Below the pieces are notes generated by a model that was given only the letters and a program-made list of their open reading frames with translations, was not told the DNA's origin and did not search any database. Positions 26,397 through 36,433 of a stretch of 64,000 bases of DNA are shown here, piece after piece (the first letter of the stretch is position 1; each line of letters opens with the position of its first letter). Position numbers and translations under genes: made by a program. The stretch comes from Desulfitibacter alkalitolerans DSM 16504 (GTDB lineage Bacteria > Bacillota > DSM-16504 > Desulfitibacterales > Desulfitibacteraceae): contig NZ_KK211100.1 in assembly GCF_000620305.1 (NCBI RefSeq), positions 238,467 through 302,466 on the forward strand, in the 5' to 3' direction.

Positions 26397-28169
26397 ATGG
26401 CTTTTGATGGTATTACAATGAATTGCGTAAATTGGGAGCTTCAAGAAAAAGTTTTGGATGCACGCATTGAGAAAATTTACCAACCCAGCCCAACTGAAGT
26501 ATTGTTACATTTAAGAAAGCATAGGGAAAGCCTTAAGCTGCTTTTATCTGCACATCCTGTATATTCAAGGGTTTGTGTAACCCATAAAACCTTTGAAAAT
26601 CCTAAAAGTCCTCCTCTATTTTGTATGGTGCTTAGAAAACATCTAGAAGGAGGAAAGATTACAGCTATTACCCAGCCTTCTTTTGAAAGGATACTGGAAA
26701 TACATATTGAAAGCCGTACCGAATTGGGGGATATTGCACATCCCACTCTGGTAATTGAAGTTATGGGTAAGCACAGTAATATTATTCTTTTAAACCCAGA
26801 AGAAAATAAAATTATTGACAGTATTAAAAAGGTATCCTTTAGTACCAGTCAATACCGTCAGGTCTTACCAGGCTTTGAATATATCCTACCTCCACATCAA
26901 GATAAACTTAAAATCTTAGATTTATCTCAGGAAGCATTCACTGATAAACTTCTGGCTCAGGAAATGACACTTACCATTGAGAAAGCCCTTTTAAACACAA
27001 TTATAGGACTAAGCCCATTACTGGCAAAACAGCTGGTGGCAAGGGTTAACCTAGATGGACAAACATTGGAGTTTTTTGGTGAATATGAGTTAAATCTCAT
27101 ATGGCAATCTGTAGATTATTTAAGACAAATTGTTCAGTCCAATACTTACAAGCCAGTAATATTTATTGACAGCAACGGTCAATACAAGGAATTTTCGCCA
27201 ATAAATGTACCTGAATATCATAATGGAAATATAATAGAGTTTAAATCCCTTAGCGAAGCAGTTGATATATATTATGATTGGTTAATAAAGAACAACCTTT
27301 TTATGTCAGTGAAAAGCAATCTGCAAAACACAATTAATAAGGAAATTAAAAGGTGTGAGAAAAAACTGGGGATACAGCTTGAAACAGTTCAAGCAAGCCA
27401 AAACTCAATTCAGGATAAAATTCTTGGTGAACTGCTTACTGCTAACATGCATATGGTAAGAAGGGGGATGGAAGAAATCCAGGTAGCCGACTATTACAAT
27501 AACAATGCTCCTGTTACTATCAAGCTGCAGCCCGAGCTAACTCCAGCTGATAATGCACAGCGATACTTTAAAAGATACAATAAAGCAAAAAATGCAGCCC
27601 AAAAGGCTGCCATCCAGGTTGAACAATCAAAGGAAGAGTTGGCCTATCTAGAATCATTAAGCTTTTGGCTTAATGAAACTAACACATATGAGGATTTTTT
27701 CCAGATAGAACAGGAGTTAATTGATGGCGGATATCTAAAACCCAGGGGCAAGCCTCATGCTGTTGCCAAAGCCAGGCCGATACCAAATACCTTTATTACC
27801 AAAAATGGTTTTAAAATACTTGTTGGAAAAAATAATAAGCAGAACGACTGGTTAACCTTTAAAACAGCAAGGGAAAGTGATATCTGGTTTCATGCTAAAG
27901 ACATTCCAGGATCACATGTTATTCTAAAAGTGGAAGGTAAAGAGATTTCTGATAAGGAAATAAAGACGGCAGCTCTTTTAGCTGCATTTCATAGTAAGGG
28001 AAAGCACTCTGCAAATTTACCAGTAGACTATACCCAGGTCAAGAATGTAAAAAAAATTAAGGGTGCAAAGCCGGGACTGGTTACCTATGAAAATTATAAG
28101 ACAATTTATGTTACTCCAGACAAGGAAATAATTACTACTCTATTTAACGCAAAGGGAGACAGTCCATAG
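26397..28169 (+). CDS. rqcH: Ribosome quality control protein RqcH (NEMF/Rqc2 family)
   Basis: Binds stalled 50S-peptidyl-tRNA complexes and adds C-terminal alanine tails that mark the nascent chain for degradation; older names are FbpA and YloA. The N-terminal NFACT-N domain begins MAFDGITMNCVNWEL and carries the DARIEKIYQP motif. A coiled-coil middle region lies at about residues 300-430, and the NFACT-R domain at about 455-570 has DWLTFKTARESDIWFHAKDIPGSHVIL and HSKGKHSANLPVDYTQ. Length is 590 residues. Start ATG after GGGAGGAG. It is divergent from the Ca-ATPase gene, unlike its neighbours. Confidence 0.95.
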   Translation: MAFDGITMNCVNWELQEKVLDARIEKIYQPSPTEVLLHLRKHRESLKLLLSAHPVYSRVCVTHKTFENPKSPPLFCMVLRKHLEGGKITAITQPSFERILEIHIESRTELGDIAHPTLVIEVMGKHSNIILLNPEENKIIDSIKKVSFSTSQYRQVLPGFEYILPPHQDKLKILDLSQEAFTDKLLAQEMTLTIEKALLNTIIGLSPLLAKQLVARVNLDGQTLEFFGEYELNLIWQSVDYLRQIVQSNTYKPVIFIDSNGQYKEFSPINVPEYHNGNIIEFKSLSEAVDIYYDWLIKNNLFMSVKSNLQNTINKEIKRCEKKLGIQLETVQASQNSIQDKILGELLTANMHMVRRGMEEIQVADYYNNNAPVTIKLQPELTPADNAQRYFKRYNKAKNAAQKAAIQVEQSKEELAYLESLSFWLNETNTYEDFFQIEQELIDGGYLKPRGKPHAVAKARPIPNTFITKNGFKILVGKNNKQNDWLTFKTARESDIWFHAKDIPGSHVILKVEGKEISDKEIKTAALLAAFHSKGKHSANLPVDYTQVKNVKKIKGAKPGLVTYENYKTIYVTPDKEIITTLFNAKGDSP

Positions 28170-28219
28170 AAGCCTGGCTGCCTCCCTATAAAATTTCTAA
28201 TCTTTTAACACCTGGTGGT

Positions 28220-30000
<1,781 letters not shown>

Positions 30001-30011
<11 letters not shown>

Positions 30012-30855
30012 TGTTGTTAATCACCCCATTACGCAGCATATTTATCTCCCTTGGATAAACCTCCATACCTCCAGGGGTTTCAAGAATAAAAGGCATATCT
30101 TTCAGGCTATCAATCCTAACAAGCCTTTTAAACATGTTTAATCCTATCTCCCCTTCTCCCAGGGAGGCATGTCTATCTCTTTTGCTGCCCATGGGCTTTA
30201 GAGAATCGTTTAGATGAAATGCCTTTAGCTTATTAATGCCTATAACCTTATCAAAGTGCTTTAACACATATTCTAAATGGTTTTTCAAGTCATATCCTGC
30301 ACAAAAAGCATGACACGTATCAAAGCATATTCCTAACCGTTCCTCATAGTCACAGTGTTCCATTATTGCCTGAAGCTCTTCAAAGGTGCTGCCTATTTCA
30401 GTTCCTGTACCAGCCATGGTTTCAAGGAGAATCATTGTATTATTATTGACTTTATTTGCTTTGTTAAAAACCTGATTTAATGCTTCGCTAATCCTTCTAA
30501 TTCCAACCTCCATACCGCTGCCCACATGACTTCCTGGATGAATACAAAGGTAGGGTGCCTTAAGTCTGCCGAGTCTATGTAAATCATCTACTGTAGTTTC
30601 AATGGCAAAACCCCAGGCATCCTCATCTGGTGAAGCAAGGTTAATAGTATAGGGAGAGTGGGCTACAACTGGCCCAAATTCAAGCTTTTCAATCAACTGT
30701 AAATATGCTTTTACATCACTTTCATCTAATGTTTTTGCCTTTGCACCTCTAGGGTTTCTGGTAAAAAACTGCATTGTATTTGCACCAATGCCATGGGCAG
30801 ATTGGACTGCTTTGGCAAAACCCCTGGCAATGGAAATATGGGCTCCTATGTACAT
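30001..30855 (-). CDS. nfo: Endonuclease IV (apurinic/apyrimidinic endonuclease)
   Basis: Zinc-dependent enzyme of base-excision repair that cuts 5' to abasic sites. MYIGAHISIARGFAKAV is the family N-terminus. The metal-binding signatures LCIHPGSHVGSG near residue 107, ILLETMAGTGTEIGSTFEEL near 142, GICFDTCHAFCAGYDL near 175 and HLNDSLKPMGSKRDRHASLGEG near 215 are all present. Length is 284 residues. Confidence 0.97.
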
Positions 30856-30893
30856 TAAAACACCTCAAATTATCATATTGAAAAGCTCAAATT

Positions 30894-31778
30894 TTACTTT
30901 TTCTTGGCCTTCTCCAATAAATCCATTAGCTCTTCCTTTTCTAACTGATAGTTTTCATTGCAAAAGTGACACACAAGCTCAGCCTTTTGATCTGAGTTAA
31001 TAATATCTTTTATCTCTTCCTCACCCAAGCTAATGACAACTTTTTCAATCTTGCTTCTACTGCAGCCACATTCAAAATCAACTTCCCTTTCCTCATGGAC
31101 CACCACATCCCACGGTTCACATATGTATTTCACTATATCCATGCTTTCCTTGCCTTTTTCAATATAACTGCTCACAGCTCCTAACCCCATGACTTTTTGT
31201 TCTATATGGGAGACTATCTCCTCCGATGCATTAGGCATTAGCTGGACCAAATATCCGCCAGCCCCTTTGACAGTGGTGTCCTTGTCCACCAAAACACCCA
31301 GGCCAACAGCTGTGGGTATTTGCTCTGATGAATAAAAGTAGTGTGATAAATCATCACCTATTTCCCCACTAATAAGGGGTGAACTGCCTGTATATACTCC
31401 CTTGAGCTTTAGATCCCTAATTACATAGAGCATCCCCTGGCCTACTGCCCTGCCAACATCCATTTTGCCTGTTTTATCAGGCTCTATATAAACCTGAGGG
31501 TTGCTTACATATCCCTTAACCTTTCCCCTATTATTGGCAACAGCCAATATGACCCCTAATGGTCCATCTCCTTCAATCCTAATGGTGACTGTTTCTTGAT
31601 GCTTTAGACCAGCTCCTATTAATAGTGCTGAAGTTAAAACCCGCCCAAGTGCTGCTGTTGCTGTTGGATGGGTGCCATGTATAATATGTGCCTTTTCCAC
31701 CAACCTGGTGGTATTTGCAGCAACAATTCTAATATTTCCATGTGCCGCAGTTGCTCTAACAAGCTTATCCTGTATCAT
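30894..31778 (-). CDS. hslO: Redox-regulated chaperone Hsp33
   Basis: Holdase chaperone activated by disulfide formation under oxidative stress. The zinc-binding cysteines in the C-terminal switch are FECGCSRSK near residue 237 and CHFCNENY near 271, giving the C-x-C ... C-x-x-C pattern. The N-terminal core (VRATAAHGNIRIVAANTT, HPTATAALGRVLTSALL) fits. Length is 294 residues. The start shares one base with the rluD stop (TAATG). Confidence 0.96.
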   Translation of the reverse strand: MIQDKLVRATAAHGNIRIVAANTTRLVEKAHIIHGTHPTATAALGRVLTSALLIGAGLKHQETVTIRIEGDGPLGVILAVANNRGKVKGYVSNPQVYIEPDKTGKMDVGRAVGQGMLYVIRDLKLKGVYTGSSPLISGEIGDDLSHYFYSSEQIPTAVGLGVLVDKDTTVKGAGGYLVQLMPNASEEIVSHIEQKVMGLGAVSSYIEKGKESMDIVKYICEPWDVVVHEEREVDFECGCSRSKIEKVVISLGEEEIKDIINSDQKAELVCHFCNENYQLEKEELMDLLEKAKKK

Positions 31779-32698
31779 TATTCTCCTAACCCCCTTCGCA
31801 ATACAGCCAAGGCCCTTTCAAAATATTCAGGCAGGGGTGCCTTGAACTCCATATACTTATTAGTTCCTGGATGGATAAAGCCTAAGACCTCTGCGTGGAG
31901 TGCCTGACCAGTAAAGCCCAGGTTATTCTTACCCTTGGAGTATTTAGGATCACCAACAACAGGGTGATTAATATAACTCATATGTACTCTAATCTGATGA
32001 GTTCTTCCAGTCTTTAGTCTTGCTTCCACATATGTATAGTTTTTAAAGCTCTCAAGAACTGTAAAGTGGGTTTCTGCCACCTTGGCATTTTTGACTCCAA
32101 CAGCCATTTTCTTTCTATCCACCGGATGGCGCCCTATAGTTGTTTTTATTATACCAGCTGGTTCTTTTATACTGCCGCAAACTAATGCCTTATATATCCT
32201 ATTTACACTATGCTCCTTTATCTGGGCAGCCAGATTGGTGTGAGCCAGATCATTTTTGGCAATTACTAGAACTCCCGAGGTATCTTTATCAATTCTATGT
32301 ACTATTCCTGGACGTAGAACCCCATTAATCCCTGACAGATCCTTACAATGATACAGCAAGGCATTAACTAGTGTTCCAGAGTAATTTCCCGGAGCAGGGT
32401 GAACGACCATTCCCTGTGGTTTATTTACCACTGCAATATAGGTATCTTCAAATAAGATTTCTATGTCCAGGTTTTCTGGCTCAACATCTAGTTCCTTGGG
32501 CTCAGGTATTGATAAAACTACTTCATCATGCTCCTTTAACTTATAGTTAGCTTTAGTAGAAACATTATTTACCTCAACCAAACCCTCACCAATTAATTTT
32601 TGAATTTGACTCCTGCTCATTTTAGGAAGCACCCTGGATAGAAAAATATCTATCCTCTTTTCCAAATCCTCTGGTCCTATTACAAAGACCTTCCTCAT
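31778..32698 (-). CDS. RluA/RluD family pseudouridine synthase
   Basis: Converts uridine to pseudouridine in 23S rRNA (RluD-like) or possibly tRNA. An S4 RNA-binding domain at residues 10-75 (RIDIFLSRVLPKMSRSQIQKLIGEGLVEVN) precedes the catalytic domain with GIVHRIDKDTSGVLVIAKN near 135 containing the catalytic Asp, and RTHQIRVHM near 233. Length is 306 residues. It is immediately downstream of lspA, a common pair (ylyB in Bacillus). The exact target uridine cannot be read from sequence. Confidence 0.93.
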   Translation of the reverse strand: MRKVFVIGPEDLEKRIDIFLSRVLPKMSRSQIQKLIGEGLVEVNNVSTKANYKLKEHDEVVLSIPEPKELDVEPENLDIEILFEDTYIAVVNKPQGMVVHPAPGNYSGTLVNALLYHCKDLSGINGVLRPGIVHRIDKDTSGVLVIAKNDLAHTNLAAQIKEHSVNRIYKALVCGSIKEPAGIIKTTIGRHPVDRKKMAVGVKNAKVAETHFTVLESFKNYTYVEARLKTGRTHQIRVHMSYINHPVVGDPKYSKGKNNLGFTGQALHAEVLGFIHPGTNKYMEFKAPLPEYFERALAVLRRGLGE

Positions 32699-32702
32699 AT
32701 TA

Positions 32703-33149
32703 TCACCCAGCCTGTTCTTCTGGCCAAACCAATAACTGCCAGGCCAATAGAATTACTCCTGTAACAATTGCCATATCCGCTACGTTAAAGACGGGCCATA
32801 CTCTAAAATCTAAAAAATCCACTACATAGGAAAACCTGATTCTGTCTATAAGGTTACCCACTGCACCTCCAAGCTGCAGTGATAGTCCAATTGTTAGAAT
32901 AGTGTTTTCACGTGCTAGTTTCCAGTACACCCCCACCAGCAGAAAAATAACTATTATCGTCACAACTATAAAGAAAGCTATCTGGTTTTGAAGTATTCCA
33001 AAGGCAGCTCCTGGATTTCTTACAAAGGTAATGTGAAAAATATTCTCTATCACAGGTATGCTTTCATTTGGGTGCATGGAAATTATAATAAAGTGCTTGG
33101 TAAGCTGATCAAGTATTACAATGACAATGGCCGTTACAGCAAATATCAA
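32703..33149 (-). CDS. lspA: Lipoprotein signal peptidase (signal peptidase II)
   Basis: Aspartic peptidase of the membrane that cleaves signal peptides of prolipoproteins. Four hydrophobic segments are visible. The conserved blocks are DQLTKHFI near residue 13, RNPGAAFGIL near 45, and GGAVGNLIDRIRFSYVVDFLDFRVWPVFNVADMAIV near 97-132, with both catalytic Asp residues. TTG at 33149 with GAGGTG five bases upstream is preferred; another TTG lies 18 bases earlier. Length is 148-154 residues. Confidence 0.95.
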   Translation of the reverse strand: MIFAVTAIVIVILDQLTKHFIIISMHPNESIPVIENIFHITFVRNPGAAFGILQNQIAFFIVVTIIVIFLLVGVYWKLARENTILTIGLSLQLGGAVGNLIDRIRFSYVVDFLDFRVWPVFNVADMAIVTGVILLAWQLLVWPEEQAG

Positions 33150-33204
33150 GATATCACCTCTAATCAATAGTAGACAAATATGTTGAACTTAACTCATCGA
33201 AAGA

Positions 33205-33234
33205 ATTGTAACATTACTTTACCCTTTCTAGCAA
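33205..33234 (-). promoter_or_regulatory. Promoter of lspA-rluD-hslO-nfo
   Basis: TTGCTA and TACAAT are separated by 18 bases, about 55 bases upstream of the lspA start. Confidence 0.5.
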
Positions 33235-33283
33235 GTAAAGTAAGTACAAAAAGATAAACACAAAAATGAGGTGATAAAACAAA

Positions 33284-33351
33284 ACTTGGCTTGCGCCAGT
33301 AGTTCTAGCATTTTTAATGCGTAGAAATACCAGTCCTTTAGGGCGCCAAGT
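33284..33351. other. Long imperfect hairpin between yteA-like gene and lspA, unidentified
   Basis: ACTTGGC (33284-33290) pairs with GCCAAGT (33345-33351), GCGCC can pair inside it, and a second stem CTAGCATT/AATGCGTAG (33305-33324) forms around TTT with one bulge. On the minus strand the outer stem is followed by TTTTGTTTT. The element is more GC-rich than the surrounding AT-rich gap. It lies between the terminator of the upstream gene and the lspA promoter, so it is in neither messenger. I do not recognise it as a known riboswitch or ribozyme; it could be a small RNA, a structured terminator or a dispersed palindromic element. The rest of the 33150-33450 gap has no credible gene. Confidence 0.4.
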
Positions 33352-33423
33352 CCTTGACGTCGGCGGAAGCCTTAGTCTTTGTGAATACTATCTACATTTA
33401 AAAGTTATACTTTCTGATTATAT

Positions 33424-33448
33424 AAAAAAGCTGTGGATAAATCCACAG
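33424..33448 (-). terminator. Terminator after the yteA-like gene
   Basis: On the minus strand a perfect CTGTGGAT/ATCCACAG hairpin is followed by CTTTTTTAT just after the stop codon. Confidence 0.9.
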
Positions 33449-33450
33449 CC

Positions 33451-34152
33451 TTACTTCTTGTCCTTGAACTTTTCTCCTTCAGTTTCACCCACGATTTTTT
33501 CTTTGGGTGGGCCCTCATCATCATGTCCGTATACATCTTCATAAAACATTCCATCTTTTCCTTTAAAATAGGGAATGCCTTCTACCATTTGTACTATTCC
33601 CCTGTCCTCATCAAAATCTGTGCCACCATAGTATGATCCTGCACCAGCTCCATGGGCATGTTCATTCCAGCGCGCCACATCCTGCCAGGTATCCTCCTGG
33701 TCCATTTCCTGTCTTTCTCTCATATATGCTGGCAGCACCTTTTCTTCTATAGGCCTGATGTTATTATCACCAGTTTCATATGCCTTGTCTCTGCAGTGAA
33801 TACACTTTGTTGTTTCAGGCAAAACCTCCAACCTGTCACTATCAATGGCATGTCCGCATTCATCACAGTATCCATAGGTTCCCTTGTTGAGCTTATCCAG
33901 GGCATCCTCAATTTTTATAAGCTGTATTCTAGCATTGTCTAACAGGGCTAGATCTTTGGATCTTTCATAAACCTCACTTGCAACATCTCCAGGGTGATTG
34001 TCATAAAGGGATAATTCACCAGTAGATTCCTGCATGGATTCATGTAATCCTGTATCCTGTAAACTTTGAATCCGTTTTGCTGCTTCATCCTTCATCTTTC
34101 GCAGCCTATTGCCGTATCGTTCTAATGCTGATTGTTTAAGCAGGGCAAACAC
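33451..34152 (-). CDS. YteA-like protein with DksA/TraR C4 zinc finger
   Basis: Sporulation-associated member of the DksA/TraR family (YteA type); the molecular role is not established. A coiled-coil N-terminal half (residues 5-80) is followed by a C4 zinc finger, CDECGHAIDSDRLEVLPETTKCIHC near residues 97-119. The C-terminal tail is acidic and Gly-rich. Length is 233 residues. The GTG used here lies one base after GGAGGT, which is too close. The CTG at 34143, which would give the family-like start (M)LKQSALERY, has better spacing. Confidence 0.85.
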   Translation of the reverse strand: MFALLKQSALERYGNRLRKMKDEAAKRIQSLQDTGLHESMQESTGELSLYDNHPGDVASEVYERSKDLALLDNARIQLIKIEDALDKLNKGTYGYCDECGHAIDSDRLEVLPETTKCIHCRDKAYETGDNNIRPIEEKVLPAYMRERQEMDQEDTWQDVARWNEHAHGAGAGSYYGGTDFDEDRGIVQMVEGIPYFKGKDGMFYEDVYGHDDEGPPKEKIVGETEGEKFKDKK

Positions 34153-34176
34153 ACCTCCATTGTAAAATAAAAGCTT

Positions 34177-34464
34177 CTAATAAGATTGTTCCCTAACCAT
34201 GCGCACAATATCAGCAATAAAATCACTAATGAGTGGTAAGTTTAACAAGACAACTTTTTGCAATAAATATAATGCCAGGGCTCCTAGTAAAGTAAAACCA
34301 ACTGCCATTCCAAGACCTCTGGCAACACCTGCTAAAAAATTCATATATATGAGCCGCTTAGGATCCTCCAATAGGCTCACGTATTCGCGAATCTGCGCCT
34401 TCTCTAACATATATGCCAGGTTAGATAGTTTTTCCTCCAGGGATTTATTATCCTTTTTTTCCAA
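34177..34464 (-). CDS. DUF5665 small membrane protein
   Basis: Function unknown. A 95-residue protein with a charged N-terminal half predicted to be helical (EEKLSNLAYMLEKAQIREYVSLLEDPKR), followed by one or two membrane segments at about residues 43-70. The pattern ending MNFLAGVARGLGMAVGFTLLGA is characteristic of the DUF5665 family of spore-forming Firmicutes. TTG start, eight bases after GGAGG. The 188-base gap upstream to the UPF0210 gene holds nothing I can identify. Confidence 0.8.
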   Translation of the reverse strand: MEKKDNKSLEEKLSNLAYMLEKAQIREYVSLLEDPKRLIYMNFLAGVARGLGMAVGFTLLGALALYLLQKVVLLNLPLISDFIADIVRMVREQSY

Positions 34465-34652
34465 CCTGTAAACCTCCAGATAACATATTGGTCATGCAGT
34501 TTCATTCTAAAAATAGCAATGGTCTATTCATGAGTCAGGATGCAATTCAGGATACATCATTAAGGAAGCAGACCTTGCTCTTGCTTCTTGTTTCCTGCTT
34601 GTTGAAAGTGTATGTGTCCAGCTATTTAATAATACCTGTAAGTAATTTCATC

Positions 34653-36020
34653 TTAATTTGTCAGTGCTTGTATTGGCGCTGGAATTCTTCCGCCCCTGTT
34701 TACAAAACAGTCACTAGACCATTTGCTTATGGGCATTACAGGAGCCGTTCCCAATAAGCCTCCAAATTCAACCTTGTCTCCAACAGTTTTACCCGGAACG
34801 GGAATTATCCTAACTGCTGTAGTTTTGTTATTGATCATGCCAATTGCCGCTTCATCAGCAATAACAGCCGAGATTGTAGCAGCAGAAGTACTCCCTGGAA
34901 CTGCCACCATGTCAAGGCCAACAGAGCATACACATGTCATGGCTTCCAGCTTTTCAAGGGTCAAAGCACCTTCTTCTACCGCCCTTATCATTCCAGCATC
35001 CTCACTAACAGGTATAAAAGCACCGCTTAGGCCTCCAACATAAGATGATGCCATTGAACCACCCTTTTTGACTGCATCATTAAGCATTGCCAAAGCAGCC
35101 GTGGTTCCCGGAGCACCGCAGCGTGCTACTCCTAGACTTTCTAAAATGTCAGCAACACTATCACCAACAGCTGGAGTGGGAGCCAGTGACAGGTCAACTA
35201 TGCCAAAGGGCACACCAAGTCTTGCTGATGCCGTCCTGCCTACCAACTCACCCATACGTGTTACTTTAAAGGCAGTCTTTTTAATAACCTCTGCAATACT
35301 GCCCAGATCGAGATTGGGATGCTTTCTAACAGCATTGAGAACAACTCCAGGTCCGCTTACCCCAACGTTTATTACCGTTTCCGGTTCACCAACACCATGA
35401 AAGGCACCTGCCATAAAGGGATTGTCCTCAGGAACATTGCAAAAAATAACCAGCTTTGCACAGCCAAGGCCGCCCTTGTCTGCAGTCTCTTCAGCAGTCT
35501 TTTTAATTATTTCACCCATTAGCTTAACAGCATCCATGTTGATGCCAGCTTTGGTGGAACCAATATTTACAGATGAACAAACCCTTTCAGTTACACTCAA
35601 GGCTTCCGGTATACTATTAATCAGCAATTTTTCTGATTTGGTAAAGCCCTTATGTACTAGAGCACTAAAACCACCAATAAAGTTTACTCCCACCTCACTG
35701 GCTGCCTTATCCAAGGCCCTGGCAGCCTTAACATAGTCCTGTTCACTCTCACCCTTCATCACTAAAGAAATTGGAGTTACAGAAATTCTTTTATTGATAA
35801 TAGGTATGCCATATTCTTTTTCTATTTCTTCTCCAACCTTTACAAGATTTCTGGCTCTCTCTACAATTTTGTCATAAATGTTTTGAGAAGTTTTATCTGG
35901 TGTATCAGACTGGCAATCCATGAGGTTGATTCCCATTGTAACTGTCCTTATATCTAAATGCTCATTTTCTACCATGCGGATGGTTTCTAAAATTTCCTCC
36001 CGGCTAAAATACAAATGCAT
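34653..36020 (-). CDS. UPF0210/PFL family protein (DUF711)
   Basis: Conserved protein structurally related to pyruvate formate-lyase-like folds; the biochemical function is unknown. [46 protein letters not shown] near residue 133, [17 protein letters not shown], and [17 protein letters not shown] near 380 are family blocks. Length is about 455 residues. ATG at 36020 has GGAGG at seven bases; an ATG six bases upstream is too close. It pairs with an ACT-domain gene, the widespread UPF0210-UPF0237 couple. Confidence 0.9.
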   Translation of the reverse strand: MHLYFSREEILETIRMVENEHLDIRTVTMGINLMDCQSDTPDKTSQNIYDKIVERARNLVKVGEEIEKEYGIPIINKRISVTPISLVMKGESEQDYVKAARALDKAASEVGVNFIGGFSALVHKGFTKSEKLLINSIPEALSVTERVCSSVNIGSTKAGINMDAVKLMGEIIKKTAEETADKGGLGCAKLVIFCNVPEDNPFMAGAFHGVGEPETVINVGVSGPGVVLNAVRKHPNLDLGSIAEVIKKTAFKVTRMGELVGRTASARLGVPFGIVDLSLAPTPAVGDSVADILESLGVARCGAPGTTAALAMLNDAVKKGGSMASSYVGGLSGAFIPVSEDAGMIRAVEEGALTLEKLEAMTCVCSVGLDMVAVPGSTSAATISAVIADEAAIGMINNKTTAVRIIPVPGKTVGDKVEFGGLLGTAPVMPISKWSSDCFVNRGGRIPAPIQALTN

Positions 36021-36037
36021 ATTCATTCCTCCATTAT

Positions 36038-36316
36038 CTAAATGCGGTGCATATAGTTGAAAACATCTTCTCTTTGAACTGTAATTTTAACACCAAGGCT
36101 GGTGCCTGTTTCTTCCAGACGGGATAATAAATCACTATAAGCAATCCTGGCATCCTTGGCATCTGCCACTAAAATCATGGTAAAAAAGCTCTGCATGATG
36201 GTTTGACTAATATCAAGTATATTAACATTTGTGTCTGCCAAAACCCCTGTTACTGCAGCAATTATTCCTACTTTGTCTTTTCCAACAACTGTAATGACAA
36301 TTTTTGAGCTTTCCAT
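36038..36316 (-). CDS. ACT domain protein, UPF0237 family
   Basis: A single ACT domain ([43 protein letters not shown]) predicted to bind an amino acid or similar small ligand. Length is 92 residues. It lies 17 bases upstream of the UPF0210 gene and probably regulates or partners it. The ligand is unknown. ATG preceded by GGGGGTAT. Confidence 0.92.
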   Translation of the reverse strand: MESSKIVITVVGKDKVGIIAAVTGVLADTNVNILDISQTIMQSFFTMILVADAKDARIAYSDLLSRLEETGTSLGVKITVQREDVFNYMHRI

Positions 36317-36347
36317 TGCTATACCCCCATAGTTTTATTATCAAATA

Positions 36348-36376
36348 ATAATAGTATATAATTTTCCCATTTGCAA
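36348..36376 (-). promoter_or_regulatory. Promoter of the ACT-UPF0210 pair
   Basis: TTGCAA and TATTAT with a 17-base spacer, about 30 bases upstream of the ACT gene start. Confidence 0.5.
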
Positions 36377-36391
36377 GCAGAGATATAAAAT

Positions 36392-36429
36392 AATTTGACC
36401 CACCTGAAACATCCAAGTTGGGTCAAATT
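36392..36429 (-). terminator. Terminator after ileS
   Basis: An 11-bp perfect inverted repeat AATTTGACCCA / TGGGTCAAATT with a 16-base loop follows the ileS stop by four bases. The T-rich tail on the minus strand (ATTTTATATC) is imperfect. Confidence 0.7.
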
Positions 36430-36433
36430 TTGG

